Below, in pieces: positions 11,643 to 24,230 of a stretch of DNA of 64,000 bases. Within the stretch, counting starts at the first letter, position 1; every line of letters begins with the position of its first letter. The DNA is taken from assembly GCF_029227915.1 (NCBI RefSeq), contig NC_079885.1, positions 9,847,001 to 9,911,000 of the forward strand. Direction: 5' to 3'. Both the position numbers and the translations under genes were made by a program. A model generated the notes under the pieces. It ran no database searches. It was not told where the DNA came from and was given only the letters and a program-made list of their open reading frames with translations. The stretch comes from Hydractinia symbiolongicarpus. Taxonomy: Eukaryota > Cnidaria > Hydrozoa > Anthoathecata > Hydractiniidae.

Positions 11643-14462
11643 TTTGTTTCTTATTTAACTTTTCTTTACTGACTTTCCCGCAATCTTCAGTTCGCGCCAT
11701 AACATTGTTTCCACTTCAGCAGTTATTGCTATGCAACTGCACGGAATGGAGAATATTAAAATAGACATTTCCCGAGTTCTAACTTTATAGTATGGATACC
11801 AATAATATTTATATTTATCTATATTTATCTGTGTATTTTATTACTTATTGTTCGTTCCCTTTGTCTATTTTATTCATGTGAGGATCATGCTTACATCATT
11901 AACAGTTTAGATTTTGCCACGTGTTATTGAAACTGTTTCATCAAAAAATGTTTTAATTACTCCGTCCTTGAATGAAATTAACAACAAACTTTTTGACGAA
12001 AAGAATACAAATTTTACGACTTTTTGTGTTTATTAGTCATAGATTTTCATACTTCTGTGCTTATAGGTGGATTATTCCACGGATTATACAACTTGTTTCA
12101 AAACTTAGAAGACGTTCAGTTATGCGTGAAAAAATTCCGTATTTCGATTGGTGAACAGGAAGAAAGTTGAATGATTGAAACTTTTTCTCTGCTGAGCGGG
12201 CTTACTTGACAGACAGCAAATCAAAATTGAGAATTGTGTTGGCAAGCAAGCAAACATGTTTTAATAGAAGTTCACCTTAAACGAACAAAGTAGTTGTGAA
12301 AATGAACAAACTTTATTTGGTATCCAATGCAAAAGGCTGGTGAGTTGTACTTTGTGAAGACCATTGAAATTAGCGATTCTGAACGGTTGTGTAACTTGAG
12401 TATTAACGAAGGTTTGAGGTAATATGATATCTAAGATTTAAATTTTTTATGATTTTATAGAACGCGTCTTGTTGGGATTTTAATATTTTGTAAATGAAAT
12501 AACTTCGACTTTTAACTTAGATCATATATTATTAGCAAACCTAAAATCTGTACCAAACATAATATTTTGCGTGTCAATAAACACAAGAAATCTAAATCTC
12601 AGACACTAGCATACGAACGTTTAAATGTTTAAAAATGTTGACAAACATTTGCTAAAGTTTTTTGTTTTGTTTTTATTCTTTGCAATCGCTGCATTGAGCA
12701 ACACAATAAATACCACAAGATACGTTTATTATGCCCACACAAGTGAAAAATAAGACCTTAGTTAAGTTGCGTCTATTTGAAAACCACAAATCTCTTCCTT
12801 ACTCCCTCAGTTGTGTATTACTTTGTAACCCCATCGTGCTTTGTTGTGCCATTTTGTCGCACTTTGTATTCCTAAACTTTCCACAATTTGTTATGCTTTT
12901 ATGTCGTACTTTGTAATCTCCCGACCTGTTGCAATCCGTAAACCCCGACTAGTTGCAATTTGTAATCCCACGACCTGTCGCACTTTGTCTTTCACGACCG
13001 GTCCCAATTTGTAATCTCACGACCGGTCGCAATTTATAATCTTCCGACTGGTCGGAATCTGTAATCCCCGACCGGTCGCACTTTAAGATCTTCCGACTGG
13101 ACGCACTTTGTGATTTCTTGTATTTATGAGATACAATCAATTAAATACATTTTGTATTAAGCAAGTAAAAATCTGATGACACTACGAAAATGAGTGATGA
13201 ACTATTGGAGCACGAATTTAATGAAGATGTCGGTCCTATGAATTATTCACGGATTCTCCATAGTCTTAATAATGTCTTCTCAAAATGTCTTCAAGTAAAA
13301 CCTGCACGATCAAATAACCTTGAACGCAGAAGGTAATTTGTGAAACTTCGAATTCCCAAACTGCGAGTTCTTTAATTTCAGCAGCGAAACTGTCAACAAT
13401 GCCTAATATTTTGAAAAAAAGAATAATCTAATTTGTTTCAAGGAAGCTAAAAGTGTGTCTAACGACCTAAAAAGTTATACCCTCGTCCCTAGGGTTTTTT
13501 GCCTTTTTGATGAGAGAAGGCAGCGAAAAATACCCTATTTTGCGTTTTTTGCCAATATATGGCCAGATTATACAAAACGTCATATGCAATACGTTGATTT
13601 ATGCGACCAAAACTTTAACGGCCAGAAATTTTATGTTCCAGCAGCAGAAAACTACACACATATTGTATTCTCTCACGAGTAAGATATAAAATAGCAAGTA
13701 AGTAGCAAAGTAAAAGCCTGTATTTACCCAAGATATCAATGCACAACAAGGAAAATATTTCGCTGATTAAAAGTGAGTGTCTTAGATTTTTTCGCAGATT
13801 ATGCTTGTGACTTATTTTAAGCCAGTTTTAAATCAAGTAGAGCCTTTATCAATATTTGAGAAAGAATACTTTAAATGCTTAGTTTTAACTATCCCTTACA
13901 TATTTTACTTTTTCTTCCCCTTTACGTTACACTTGTTCAAAACTTTTAGACCTGTAAAGATTGTTCTTATAAATAAAACAGTAGCTACTTTATATATATT
14001 GGTTTAAGGATTAAAATTGCATTTTATTGAAGGGTTGTTTGGAATATATCTTCAAAGTAAGCACATCATCCAACGTGCACATTATGACAAACATATCTTC
14101 AAGCAGGGCTCAGACCAAAATGTTAGTGGTTGACGAAAATAAAATGACGCTGTTGTTCAAGACAAACTTCAAAGTAGTAATTGTTATCGTTCAGCAATGT
14201 CACTTTTGTGGTAGTAATATTCTTAAAACTGTCCGTGTCAAAATAGGGTTTTTAGGTTGTATTTTGCAGACCAGAATATCCAAAAAAGTGGAACAAAAAG
14301 AAAATCTTATACAATTAAAAAGATCTCAAAGTGCAGATGAAAAAATGGTATATTTGAAATTTACTTGTTGCATTAGGGGGATAATAAGTCTGTTTAATAA
14401 ATGACCAAAATTTATTTAAAAATTAGCTTAAGATTGATATTTCATGAATAGCAAAATATTAC
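11643..14462. other. Intergenic region with a possible short coding exon
   Basis: A plus-strand frame from ATG 13190 to about 13332 (MSDELLEHEFNEDVGPMNYS...) ends at a plausible donor (AAG|GTAATT). The next acceptor (near 13441) leads to a stop within ten codons, so a gene is not supported. Frames at 13801-14007 and 14027-14404 show no family. A GACCGGTC-rich tandem array is listed separately. The piece around 13480-13550 resembles the CTCGTTCCC element family, degraded. Confidence 0.35.
12921..13114. repeat. About 8 tandem copies of a 25-bp unit with GACCGGTC core
   Basis: The unit is approximately gaccggtcgcaatttgtaat followed by ctcac. Copies vary as GACCTGTT, GACTAGTT, GACCTGTC, GACCGGTC, GACTGGTC, GACTGGAC. 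The best copies hold a perfect 8-bp palindrome at regular spacing. Looser relatives (gtcgcactttgtattcc) extend upstream to about 12850. Could be a minisatellite or an array of binding sites. Confidence 0.85.
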
Positions 14463-15346
14463 TTAAGAATACCAGCATGAGTTTACAATACACAACACAT
14501 CCCCAAACTCCCCACACAACCAAACTTGACAAACTAAAAAATGAAGCTGTGTGGTAACGCCTACGAGCGGAACCACACTAAACAAACTATAACAAAAATG
14601 AAGAATGTGTGTGATGGTTCCACCCACGAGAGTAGGTGGCCCAGTGGTGCATAGACTTTGAGAAAGGCCAATGACCTGTGCATAATTTAAAATCTGGATA
14701 GTGCCGTCAGGCACCCCTCCTGACGCTGCTGCAGAGGCACCACCAATGCGAAAAGAATGTGTATTAATGTGTGGAATGTTAGGCAAACACGAACCTAGGA
14801 GGTTTGCTATGTTCTGACAAGTCAAAAATTTGAAGTCCTGGTAAGTGAATTGTTGCCACCCTGGGCCGGGATAAACCGCTAAGAAACGGCGCGTACACTG
14901 AACCCTAACGCCAACCCTAATCCGACAACCAACACGAAAGGGATCTGTTTTAGACGACCGGATATGAATCAGCATGCCCGAATTGTCTGCGGAAAATTGG
15001 ATATCTTCAACAAATAGATCAGTGGATTGATCAAAGTGACGGCTGTAGTGATAAATGGATTCAGAGCAGCGCAACAAGCCAAAGAAGGCCAAAGAGGTAG
15101 CAGCTTTGAAAAGTAGTCGTTCATATACTGTATCTTTTAGAAATTGAATACAGTAATGAATTAAGCAAATTCTGATGCGTAATTGGGAGCCTGCGCGGCC
15201 GGGTGAGACGAGCTCCTTGGACTCTTTTGATTCTCCACAGGGTGTAAAACAAGCGACTCATGTGTGCTATACGAACATAGTTGGCGGCCATAATGGAGTA
15301 TGGCAACACCAGTGGATTGCGTGGCCCTAGTAGTGGCGTGTGCCAA
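14463..15346 (-). pseudogene. Tyrosine recombinase fragment of the YR retroelement
   Basis: The main frame (15092-14463) starts AFFGLLRCSESIYHYS, holding the first catalytic Arg, and later HSFRIGGASAAASGG, the H-x-x-R box. The N-terminal part lies in another frame above 15161. After the HxxR box the expected W-S-x-A-Y segment is displaced to another frame (LKVYAPLGHL), so the nucleophilic Tyr is not in the same frame as the Arg/His residues. Confidence 0.8.
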
Positions 15347-15377
15347 AGCTTGAGATTGAATGTACCGTAAGGCTATA

Positions 15378-15722
15378 CTAAGATGGTCCAGATGGTTGGC
15401 TCAACTGACTCGTCTGCGGATTGAAGGCGCTGTTTGATTTAACGATCCTGTGACTGAGATAGAAGATCAGCTGCAATATTAGCGTGTCCAGGAATATATT
15501 GAAGCAAAATAACCGCCTAACCGCTGCTACAATTGCGAAAAGCTCCAATATATTAATATGAAAATAATGAAATGTTGGGGGCCATGGAGCACAAAACCAA
15601 ATATGACGAAAAGCAGCACCAAAGCCTACCACTGATACATCCGTAAAGAGGCTAAGTGAAGCGGCTGTGATTGGGTCGCCTTGAATGAAACAGACACCAT
15701 TCCAGCTAGGTAGAAAATCCAC
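15378..15722 (-). pseudogene. RNase H-like fragment of the YR retroelement
   Basis: The frame carries SLFTDVSVVGFGAAFRHIW and INILELFAIVAAVRRL. These match the first Asp strand and the ELF helix of RNase H in DIRS-type elements (usual form TDAS...GFGA, ELFPIVAA). It lies directly 3' of the reverse transcriptase, as expected. Confidence 0.75.
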
Positions 15723-15880
15723 CGAACATTGAATGTCTAGGGTGCCTCCCCATTAAATGTAATATGATGATTGAGTGTTGCAACTGTGGTAGACAAATAA
15801 ATTAACCGACGGAGGAACATTCTACCTGGCTTTACCACGTTGGCAGCGAAAGATAAAGAGCCAATCAAGGAAAGCAATTC

Positions 15881-16330
15881 TCATTTAGTGCACGTCTTTC
15901 TACTAGACCAAGCCAATAAAGCTTCGTGTAACTCCCTGTACTTATCCGCTGGCAAGCGAATGATCTGTTGCTGAGAGTCGATCTCAAAGCCCAGGTAGGT
16001 TAAAGTTTGTGAGGGTCTTGTGGTTCTGTCATCCGCAATTGGGACACCTAGTTTAGCGCACATCGATCGAATGAAACCTAAGTAACTATTTACTTCTGCT
16101 GCAGACCTCCCACAAAGGAAGAAATCGTCTAAGTAATGGATCACACATGGAATAGCAAGCACAGTGAGGAAGATCCAACATAACAAATCTGCAAAACAGT
16201 TAAACAAGAAGGGTGAGGAGCGGCTGCCAAATAGCAAGGGAGTTTCTACAAAATAATTACCCTGCCAACAGTAGCCCAATAAACCCCATTGAGCTGGTTT
16301 AACAGGGCGAAGACGAAAAGCATGCTTCAT
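15881..16330 (-). pseudogene. Reverse transcriptase fragment of the YR retroelement
   Basis: An open stretch of 149 residues contains AFRLRPVKPAQWGLLGYCW, FGSRSSPFLFN and the catalytic YLDDFFLCG (YxDD box), then LTYLGFEIDSQQQIIRLP. These correspond to RT blocks A-follow, B, C and E. The preceding part (YSNFDDALKLDPG near 16380-16430) sits in another frame with stops, which shows decay. Confidence 0.85.
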
Positions 16331-17041
16331 TTCAATTTGGCTAAAAATGCTGTGGGATCCAACCCGGATCCAATTTTAGGGCATCGTCAAAATTGGAATA
16401 TCGCACTGCGAACTCTTCTTTGCATATGCCTTCATTAACATCATTACCTTTAGGTTAGGAGAGATCTAAAATTATTCTGTGAACAATGCATAGGTGTAAT
16501 TGGAGGGCTTAGAAAAAGCCTGAGGTGTGACCTCGCGCTAATTCTTTAGCAATTGCCTCCCACACTGGTCGTTAATTTGATAGTAGGTTGCTTGGCCAGG
16601 TAGCTGTGCATGATCCATGAAAGCCAATGTCAAATCCAGAAGACAAACCAGAGATAATAAATGAAACTAAAAACTGACTAACGGTGTTCCCTTAGAAATC
16701 TTTCAAAAAGAGCAACATTGAGAGGACATTGACAAGACACAGGCAGTGGATTTCGGGAAGCAGGATAGGAGTCACCGCAGTGTTTACATTGGTGTGCAAA
16801 TTGTCGGTTAGTGACCATGTGCGTTCAAGTATCAACAAGTGGCGATGTTATCGACCTGTCCAACTGCACTTGTATCCGCCCTACTGAGGGTCTGTGTGGC
16901 TCGAAAAGGCTGTAGAGCATGAAAGAGCGGTGAGGTGGGAAAAGGCTGGTGTCCACAAAATGGCTGCCCACTATATGTTAAATTTAAAGGTGCTGATTCG
17001 TTCCAAGCTGCTGACTCAGTACGAAGAGGCAAGATGTTCAT

Positions 17042-20000
17042 AATTCAGGCAATCCTCAAAAACAAATTTAATTACGTAAAAAATATTTGTTATCAGATCA
17101 CCGACAAGCTATGTTTGTTTAATTTTGTTGAGCTTCTAGATTCTAGATTCTGCGGCTATTAATTTTTTTTTTATTTTATTTTATTTTATTTATTTTTTTT
17201 TTTTTTGCAAAAACGAGGAATTTGTGCTAAGTTAGAATTTAACCGTATATGTAAAGTGAAATTGACTTTTTGAGCATTGTTTCCCCCCTAAATTGTTCAA
17301 AAGTTAATATTATAAAGGATAATGACGTATGTACAATTCAGGAAACAAAATTTACGCCAAGAATTATTGTCAAGAAAAAAAAATATATATGTGTTCTGAG
17401 AAAAAGGTGGTCACAGCAAAATTGCTGACTTCAGAATTTTTTTTATCTCAACCCATCAATTCCTATTATGTTATGCTATATCCCTGTCGAGTTTCATCAA
17501 CATAGGTAAAGCCATTCAAAAGTTATTTGAGGTGGTTGAATTTCTATCTATATTCCACGCTAAAAAGTTAGCATAAATAGCGTTAGCTTCGACCTCTACA
17601 GGAGCTTGTAAGAGTTTATTTTCATTTAATATTTGTAATTTGAATTCACTTTGCTAATTTAATAAGGAAAAGCAGCAAATATACTGAAAATTTAAAAAAT
17701 AGTAAAGCAAAAGATGAATGCGAAAGAATCGTTAGATTAACCCTAACGCGGGGGCAAACCAACATTTCACCCAACATGCAATTTTTGTGATGTTGAATGA
17801 AATGTTGGACTGGTTTGAGTCAAATTTTTAAAAAAGAAGAAAAGAGTCGTGTTGGACAATGTTGGATGAAGTTTGATCGCCGTCAAACATTTCATCCAAC
17901 TTTTTCGGCAAGATCAAATGCATTCTTTATCTAAGTTGCGTGAATTTTCATGTTGGATTGGCTTGGTGGTACTTTTCATCGAACATATAAAAACAGGGCC
18001 GGCAAATCGGAATTGAAAGTGGAGGGGGAGGGCAAATATATGTAGTATCTAAGGAGGCCCCACCATGATTGGGACCGATGGCCCTTTCGAATTTTTTTAT
18101 CGGATAATAATCAAAAAAACGCTTAATTCATGAAAAACTTATACTTAATTATGGTTAAGGTACCTTGTTTTTTAAACAAATGAAGCCATTTAAAATCATA
18201 AAGTACATTTTATGCAGATGAAAAGTGAAAACAGATAAATAAATAAATTTGAAGCAAAGCAATACAATAATTAAAATCTAAGAAAAAAAAATCTTAAATT
18301 GATACAATGAATTTCAAATCGAACGTTTTCTGGTTTTATCAACCTGGTTTTACGTTTTCACAATTGGATTTTTAGAAAATAATACACAAAAAGAAAACAA
18401 AATCGAACATCCATATATAGGAAGTTTTGAATCAAAGTTTATTCTTCATCAGAAGAAGAGGCTATTACACAACTTGGACGCCGGTTTGCTTGTTGCTAAT
18501 TGTTGCGACCAATATTGAATTTAAAAACGTAGTGGATTTGAAATTATTAACATTCTTTGCTTTTTTTTACGGGAGTGATGCGACGTTTTGGATTTACTGT
18601 AAGTTGGTTTTTGAAACTGTATATGTAGCTAAGCTATGTCATCAATTTTTTGGCGAAGTTGTTCGTTTGCATTTATAGTAACCATTTTGGTTGTAATGAG
18701 GTTAAAAGTTGTGCCGTTCTTTATTACCTGACAAATACAAAAAACCTGTTAGTATGAGAAAATCCGATAATTTAATTGGTTTACGGCTTATTTTAACAGG
18801 TTTTTTTTAATGGCTTATTAACCGCTTAGCCGGTCCATACGGGGAAATATAGACCAAGGTCCTTGCGAGAGACAGAGGTTGCAAAGTTCAGAGGTTGTCA
18901 AGATCGGTCAAGAGCCCAGAACTCGCAATCTTGGTCTGTACTTTCAACCTCGGGCATTGTATTTTACAGTAGAAAATCAAAACTGGTCTTCGGTGAAGTC
19001 CTTCTTCACAAAAGTTTACACAAAATGGTAATAGAACAGTTTCTGAGGAGCAAATCCAAATCAACCAAAAATCATTTTATTAAATGCGTTCCAAATTCTG
19101 GTTTTTGACATTGGTTTTGAAAATAATGTTGAAAGGACTGATTGTTATTGATTTCAAATTTACTCCTTGCAAGTTTTCTCCTTTGACATTTTAGGTTAAA
19201 ATATTGTAGAATTCTCAACAACAAAAAACGGGAAACCGTGGAATTTGTTACAATATTTCTATCTCCCTACATAAAAGCAAGGGCTAGCTCAATCATTTGT
19301 TGTAGCTTTTTTTTTTGTTAGTAATAATACATCTTTTTTCAATTGGAAATGGCCACAAACGTTTCTTTAAAAATAAAATAATCAAGTAATTAATGACATA
19401 GAAATTGTGGTTTGATTCCTGATGTGAAGCGCAATCAAGGCGCGTACCGCTTTTCCACCGCGGAATATATTATTACATTTCTTATAACTCTATCTTTGCA
19501 TTTTTAATGATAAAAGTAAATAGAATATAGAATGAAACAATGACCTGATAAGTAATCGTTAATGTAGGAAATTTATTTTAAGATCAAATTTTCATACAAA
19601 TAAACAAACGTTTTCATTGATTAAAAATTTACGAACCAGTAACGTTCTAGGATTTATAAGATAAATTCGATTAACTACTTTTGTGACTCATGACTCAATT
19701 TTTTAGTCTTGTTATACAGGAACACAATTGAAATCACCACATCTACCTGCAAATTATATAATGTCGAATAAGATAGAAGACTGGTTGTAAGCCCGTGAAA
19801 AATCCATGAGAATTTGTCCTCGCAACAAAATTGATAATGGATATCGCATTTAATATTTCGTGTTTCCGTAGCACAACTTTTTTTTACTGCGCAGAAACAT
19901 ACAGGTTACGGGTTTTTAATATAGAAATTATGATAACACATTTTCTTTTTAATGTATTCCACACGTGACTCAGTCCAGTCTTTTTTTAAGATATGACAAT

Positions 20001-20354
20001 GAAGGATAAGTATATTGATCCCAGGCCTTTTCCTCTTTTGAGGTTTTGAGGTCTGGGCGGTAGAGGATAAATCAGTGAACCAATTGAAGTAACATATGTC
20101 TCAATATGTTTCTATAGACATCCAATGGATGTACATAGTAGGAGAAGTTTCAAAGAATAAAACAATTAAAAGGGAAGTTCTCTGTATTGCCACCTGTTGG
20201 GAGCAATGATTTTTACTCCTTGTACAATTTTAAATCAAATCATTCCATCTTGATTTCGAAAGTGGAAGGTTCATTCATTTTGAGAACAAACAAGTCAAGA
20301 ACAAACTATAACAGTGACATTTTGAAAACAGGAGTATACAGTTTATCAATCATC
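17042..20354. other. Intergenic, AT-rich, no supported gene
   Basis: A T-run at 17161-17207 and a string of short frames are the main content. Around 17755-17910 the word ccaacatt/aatgttgg recurs in both orientations (an imperfect palindromic patch). Frames at 18427-18678 and 18863-19108 have no family signature. A copy of the CCCGTG short element is present at 19781-19930. Confidence 0.4.
19781..19930 (+). mobile_element. Short non-autonomous element, CCCGTG family, copy 1
   Basis: Begins gactggttgtaagcccgtga and continues with aaatccatgag, then gatatcgcatttaatatttc and cgtgtttccgtag, ending near ttttaatatagaaatta. The same ordered blocks recur at 22946, 27822, 29762, 30285 and 30371. This copy is diverged. 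Confidence 0.6.
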
Positions 20355-22217
20355 ATGCAGAAAATAATTTTTGGCTTAATCACATTCCTCCTTGCTCTTC
20401 ACTCAGGTATTTATTTTTACTTAGTATTTAATTTTACTCTATTTTATTTCATATTTTTTATTTTCTATTTTTTCATTTTACTTTTTATTTATTTTTTATT
20501 TCTATTTGTATTTTTTATTTTTATTTTCTGATCATCTATTGTTTTAAACAATTGTACTTTTACACACATACCCTACTTTCTTTAATGAAAACAGAATATA
20601 CTATTCACTACAGGCATAAATACAGTAACAGGTATTTACGAAATTTAAAGCCAAAAAATTTTTTTTTAAAAAAAAACTGTGGAGCTTTGCTTTGATAATT
20701 GACAATTTTTAATCATTTTTTCAATTAAAATATTTTATAATACACCAAAAACGATTGTAGCAAGCACTATATATTTAATACAGTATATATCAAAAGGCTT
20801 ATATGTGGCTAATCAGAAAAAAATTTTCATTAATCCTGAACTTTGTCGAAAAACTTATTAAAGAAACCCAGAAATTAGAATTTAAAAAAAAGGTGGAAAC
20901 CAGACCCTTTGCCCGTTTAATTTTATAAAAAGAATTAATATAAGAGACCATTTTAAGTTAAGGAAATAGTTATGCGAAAAAAACATTAGTTTAGTTGTCA
21001 GCCCGTAAAAAAATGAGCTGGAATTTCCAGTCGTCGGGCATACGGTAACTAAACTTTCTATAATTTGAAAAGATTTTTTTCGGGCGTACCGCTTGATTCG
21101 TTAGCTGTAGACTAGTCTGCTATAATTCCCGCATATCTTTTTTGTGCATTTTTTGCATAAAATAGCCATTCAAAAGAAAATGCACATTTATAATTCATTT
21201 TTTCTGTGTGCTATACGCTGTAACACATGATTGAGCTGTAACCATATACAAAAACACAATAAAAACTACGAATAAGTGAATGTATGGTGTTTTCAATACA
21301 CACCCTGTTTAATACACACCCTGTGGTCATTAGTATTCATTGACAAATTAATAATTACATAACAACATGTAATAATTTGCTAAATTTTTTTTTTTAGGAA
21401 ACCATAAAAATAAATATTTAAATACTGCCAATTCTAAATTGAAAAATTACATCGGCCTTTAATAGTTTTTCGCTAACCTAGCCCGATCTGACCCTAGTGT
21501 TGATAAGGTGAAAGATATCTTCAAAGTGATATTTTTAATTCTTCTAAAACACCAAATAACAAAAAAGAGAAAGAAAAATATGTGATAAAGCTAAATAAAA
21601 AAAGGCCCTCTGAAATAGAAAGTGATAAAGTTCTTTTCCCCACATCCTGACAACCAAAAAAAAAATGAAGGTTAATATTACGTTTTGTATAACTATACTG
21701 TTGTCTATAGGTTTTGCTCTCAAGTGCTACAAACATCAGCTTTCAGATGGCAATGCAACCGCTTCATCCTCGACATGTAGTGTTGGTGGGGACCGTTGCT
21801 TTTACGGAACAGTAACTGCAACCAAAGATGGCGTCAAAAAAGATCACATTCATCAGGAATGTGTCTCGTCATATTTATGTGGAACCAGGTGTTCTTTACT
21901 CAAACTTACTTTTGCTGCTTCCAGTTACACAGTGGATACTTGTTCGGTAAGATATATTTACTTACTTGCTTACAAAGCTGAAGATAGAAAGACTAGTTTC
22001 AAAGCATGCTTTGATTTCTAAGCAAAGTCAATTTTTAAAGTTTTGCTTCTTAATAAGCGAATTACTGATTTTACTGATTTTTCAGGGTGGGTGCTGTGAA
22101 GGTGATGACTGCAACTCGGGTCCAATAAAAAGCAATGCCGGCGGTGTAACAACAGCGACGTTGGTTGTTATTGGTTTCACTTCAATGATGGCAGCACTCT
22201 ACGCTGTGGCAATTTAA
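20355..22217 (+). CDS. Ly6/uPAR three-finger GPI-anchored protein, 3 exons
   Basis: Preferred model: exon 1 20355-20406, exon 2 21711-21946, exon 3 22086-22217, all GT-AG and in phase, 139 residues. Exon 1 encodes the signal peptide MQKIIFGLITFLLALHSG. Exons 2 and 3 hold ten cysteines and the Ly6 hallmark CCEGDDCN. The C-terminus (TATLVVIGFTSMMAALYAVAI) is a hydrophobic GPI-attachment signal after a small-residue SNAGG stretch. Ly6 proteins are extracellular, disulfide-locked three-finger folds that bind receptors or act in epithelia; no partner can be told. An alternative start exists. Exon 2 can be read back without splicing to ATG 21665, giving another signal peptide (MKVNITFCITILLSIGFALK) and 137 residues. 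Intron 1 contains a long T-rich tract. A partial broken duplicate lies at 24231-24625. Confidence 0.82.
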
Positions 22218-22396
22218 ATTAAGAAGGAGTTGAACAATCGAAGCATAGCTTAAAAAAAAGCAACAATTTTTTGGGAATATTTAATTTATAGAATTTACAT
22301 AACGTCATTTTAGAATTTAATCAGGAATATGAATCGATGTTTTTAGTGTTTTATTTTGAGTGCATTTAAAATTTTTTGTTCTTAATTGTCGTCAGT

Positions 22397-22529
<133 letters not shown>

Positions 22530-22945
22530 CTAGTTTTTCTGAAGTGATTTCTTCATTTTTATTTTTTTTCACGACAAAACAAGCGTCTGCCGAAAAAACC
22601 TTACTTTGTCGATAAACTTCTCGTCTCCAACTTGTATAGTCGTAGATGGTGTTTAGTCGTCAATTTTTAAGACATTTCTAGGTAATTAAGCATAATTTTT
22701 TTATACATAATTTTCACTATAGGATTTTTATTATAATATTTAACTACACCATAATCTTTTTATCTCATTATTATCTTTACTAAAACCCATATTAGCCATC
22801 ACTGCAATCTCTCCTTTGTTAGGGGTTCTGCATAAACTAGACTGAGAAAAAATCAACGGAAATCCATCCGTAGAAAAAAAATCCCGGAAAGTTGCCCGTC
22901 GTTACCGCAGCAACGGTCTTTGGCTAATAACCGACAGTGAACAAT

Positions 22946-23075
22946 ATTAAACTAGTAGGTAGCCCGTGAATAAAAAAAAATTCCAGTATATTGTGTTTCG
23001 TGTTTTTGTAGCAGGCTTTCTTTGCGAACAAACGGACAGAATAGGGCTATTATTAATATAGAGATACCGATGTTT
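22946..23075 (+). mobile_element. Short element, CCCGTG family, copy 2
   Basis: Starts with gtaggtagcccgtgaataaa, then ttgtgtttcgtgtttttgta, gcgaacaaacggacaga and ggctattattaatatagaga. Block order matches the other copies, with the central ccacgggg block lost. Confidence 0.6.
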
Positions 23076-23121
23076 ATGCGTTGGAGAAGGCGAAGCTATA
23101 AATAAAATGTTTGCTAAGCGC

Positions 23122-23194
23122 AAGCTCATCCCCAGGCCTCTTTTACGCCTACGACGGAGCTATATTTCGTCATGATCGCGAAAGGACGAGGTTT
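23122..23194. mobile_element. Degraded CTCGTTCCC-family MITE
   Basis: Left end agctcatccccaggcc and right end aaaggacgaggtt are weak matches to the inverted ends seen at 24349, 49806 and 60098. Low certainty. Confidence 0.35.
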
Positions 23195-24230
23195 TACTAA
23201 GCGATTTTTCTTTAAAACAACTCCTTTATCAACGTGACTGGTACGTAACACCAGTTAACTATGCGCAGTTGCTCTATTTTGTAGTTATTTTTTCAGTCCT
23301 CTTAGTTGGGCAGCCACCTGAAAATGGGTATATACATTTCGGCTATGGTGACCCACAAACAGAGTGCTAGAAATTGCTCTTATTACGAGAGGAACAAACA
23401 TAAGCAAGGAATGTACTAGAAAAAATCAAGATAATCAAAATTTATTAAAGAAAAAAACACACTAGATTTTTTTTTTGAATAATATCTCTATGGATATCTT
23501 AATACCCATATTTGTATGTTCAAAACAGGTGCGCACAGCTTTATTCTGGACCTTTGCAAACATCGGCTACCGTGGAATTTTCCACCTTCATTAAACGTGT
23601 TTTTAACGTTGATTCTTTTTTGATGTTAAAACACTTAGAAAACCCTAGAGATTTGTGGGATTTTAAAAGTACTTTGCGTCCCCTAAGAATTTTTTTCTTT
23701 GCTTATCTTAGAAACTGAACCACAGTATGCAGGTATGAAATGCACTTATCTTATTAAATAAATAGGGTATTCCAGCACTCACTTCACGAAAAAAGACCGC
23801 AGATCGGCAAACAGAAGGGGAGATATGGATGCCAAACTAGTATTCTGAGGCTGAACATTAACGCCGATTGCTAATTGGCTACATGGGATTTCTTCCTAAA
23901 GTCACGTGCTGCTGGGAAACCAACTTTAAATATTTTTCCACACGCAAACAAACTGGACCGTTAATTTGTTGATGAGAAAGTAAAAATTAGCTTCAATCAC
24001 CACCCGCTGATGTGATACTAAAAATACTTGAGAAAAACCAAAACACGGAATGAGGAAACACCTTGCGGTAAAGATTAAGAAGTCATAACAATGATATTTA
24101 TTAAGGTTTCATGAATATTTCAAACTTGGAGAATGTTTCGTCCCATACATGCACGACCGGTTTTGACCGTTTCCTTTTCGAGTGCAACGCAAAATGGCGT
24201 CAAACTGCGACAAAGAGAGCTTAAAAAAAT

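Larger units (their letters stand above)
14463..17041 (-). mobile_element. Decayed tyrosine-recombinase (DIRS/Ngaro-like) retroelement
   Basis: On the minus strand the order is: a Cys/His cluster near 16840-16690 (CAHQCKHCGDSYPAS), reverse transcriptase at 16330-15881, RNase H at 15722-15378, and tyrosine recombinase at 15346-14463. Reverse transcriptase plus a tyrosine recombinase in place of an integrase is the signature of DIRS-order retrotransposons, which integrate by strand exchange. Frames are broken between and inside domains, so the copy is inactive. Base composition is clearly richer in G and C than the flanks. Split direct or inverted terminal repeats were not found by eye, so both outer limits are approximate. 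Confidence 0.85.

Noticed and set aside
13455-13689. Two overlapping plus-strand frames of 60-75 codons
   Set aside because: They run through a degraded CTCGTTCCC element and show no family likeness.
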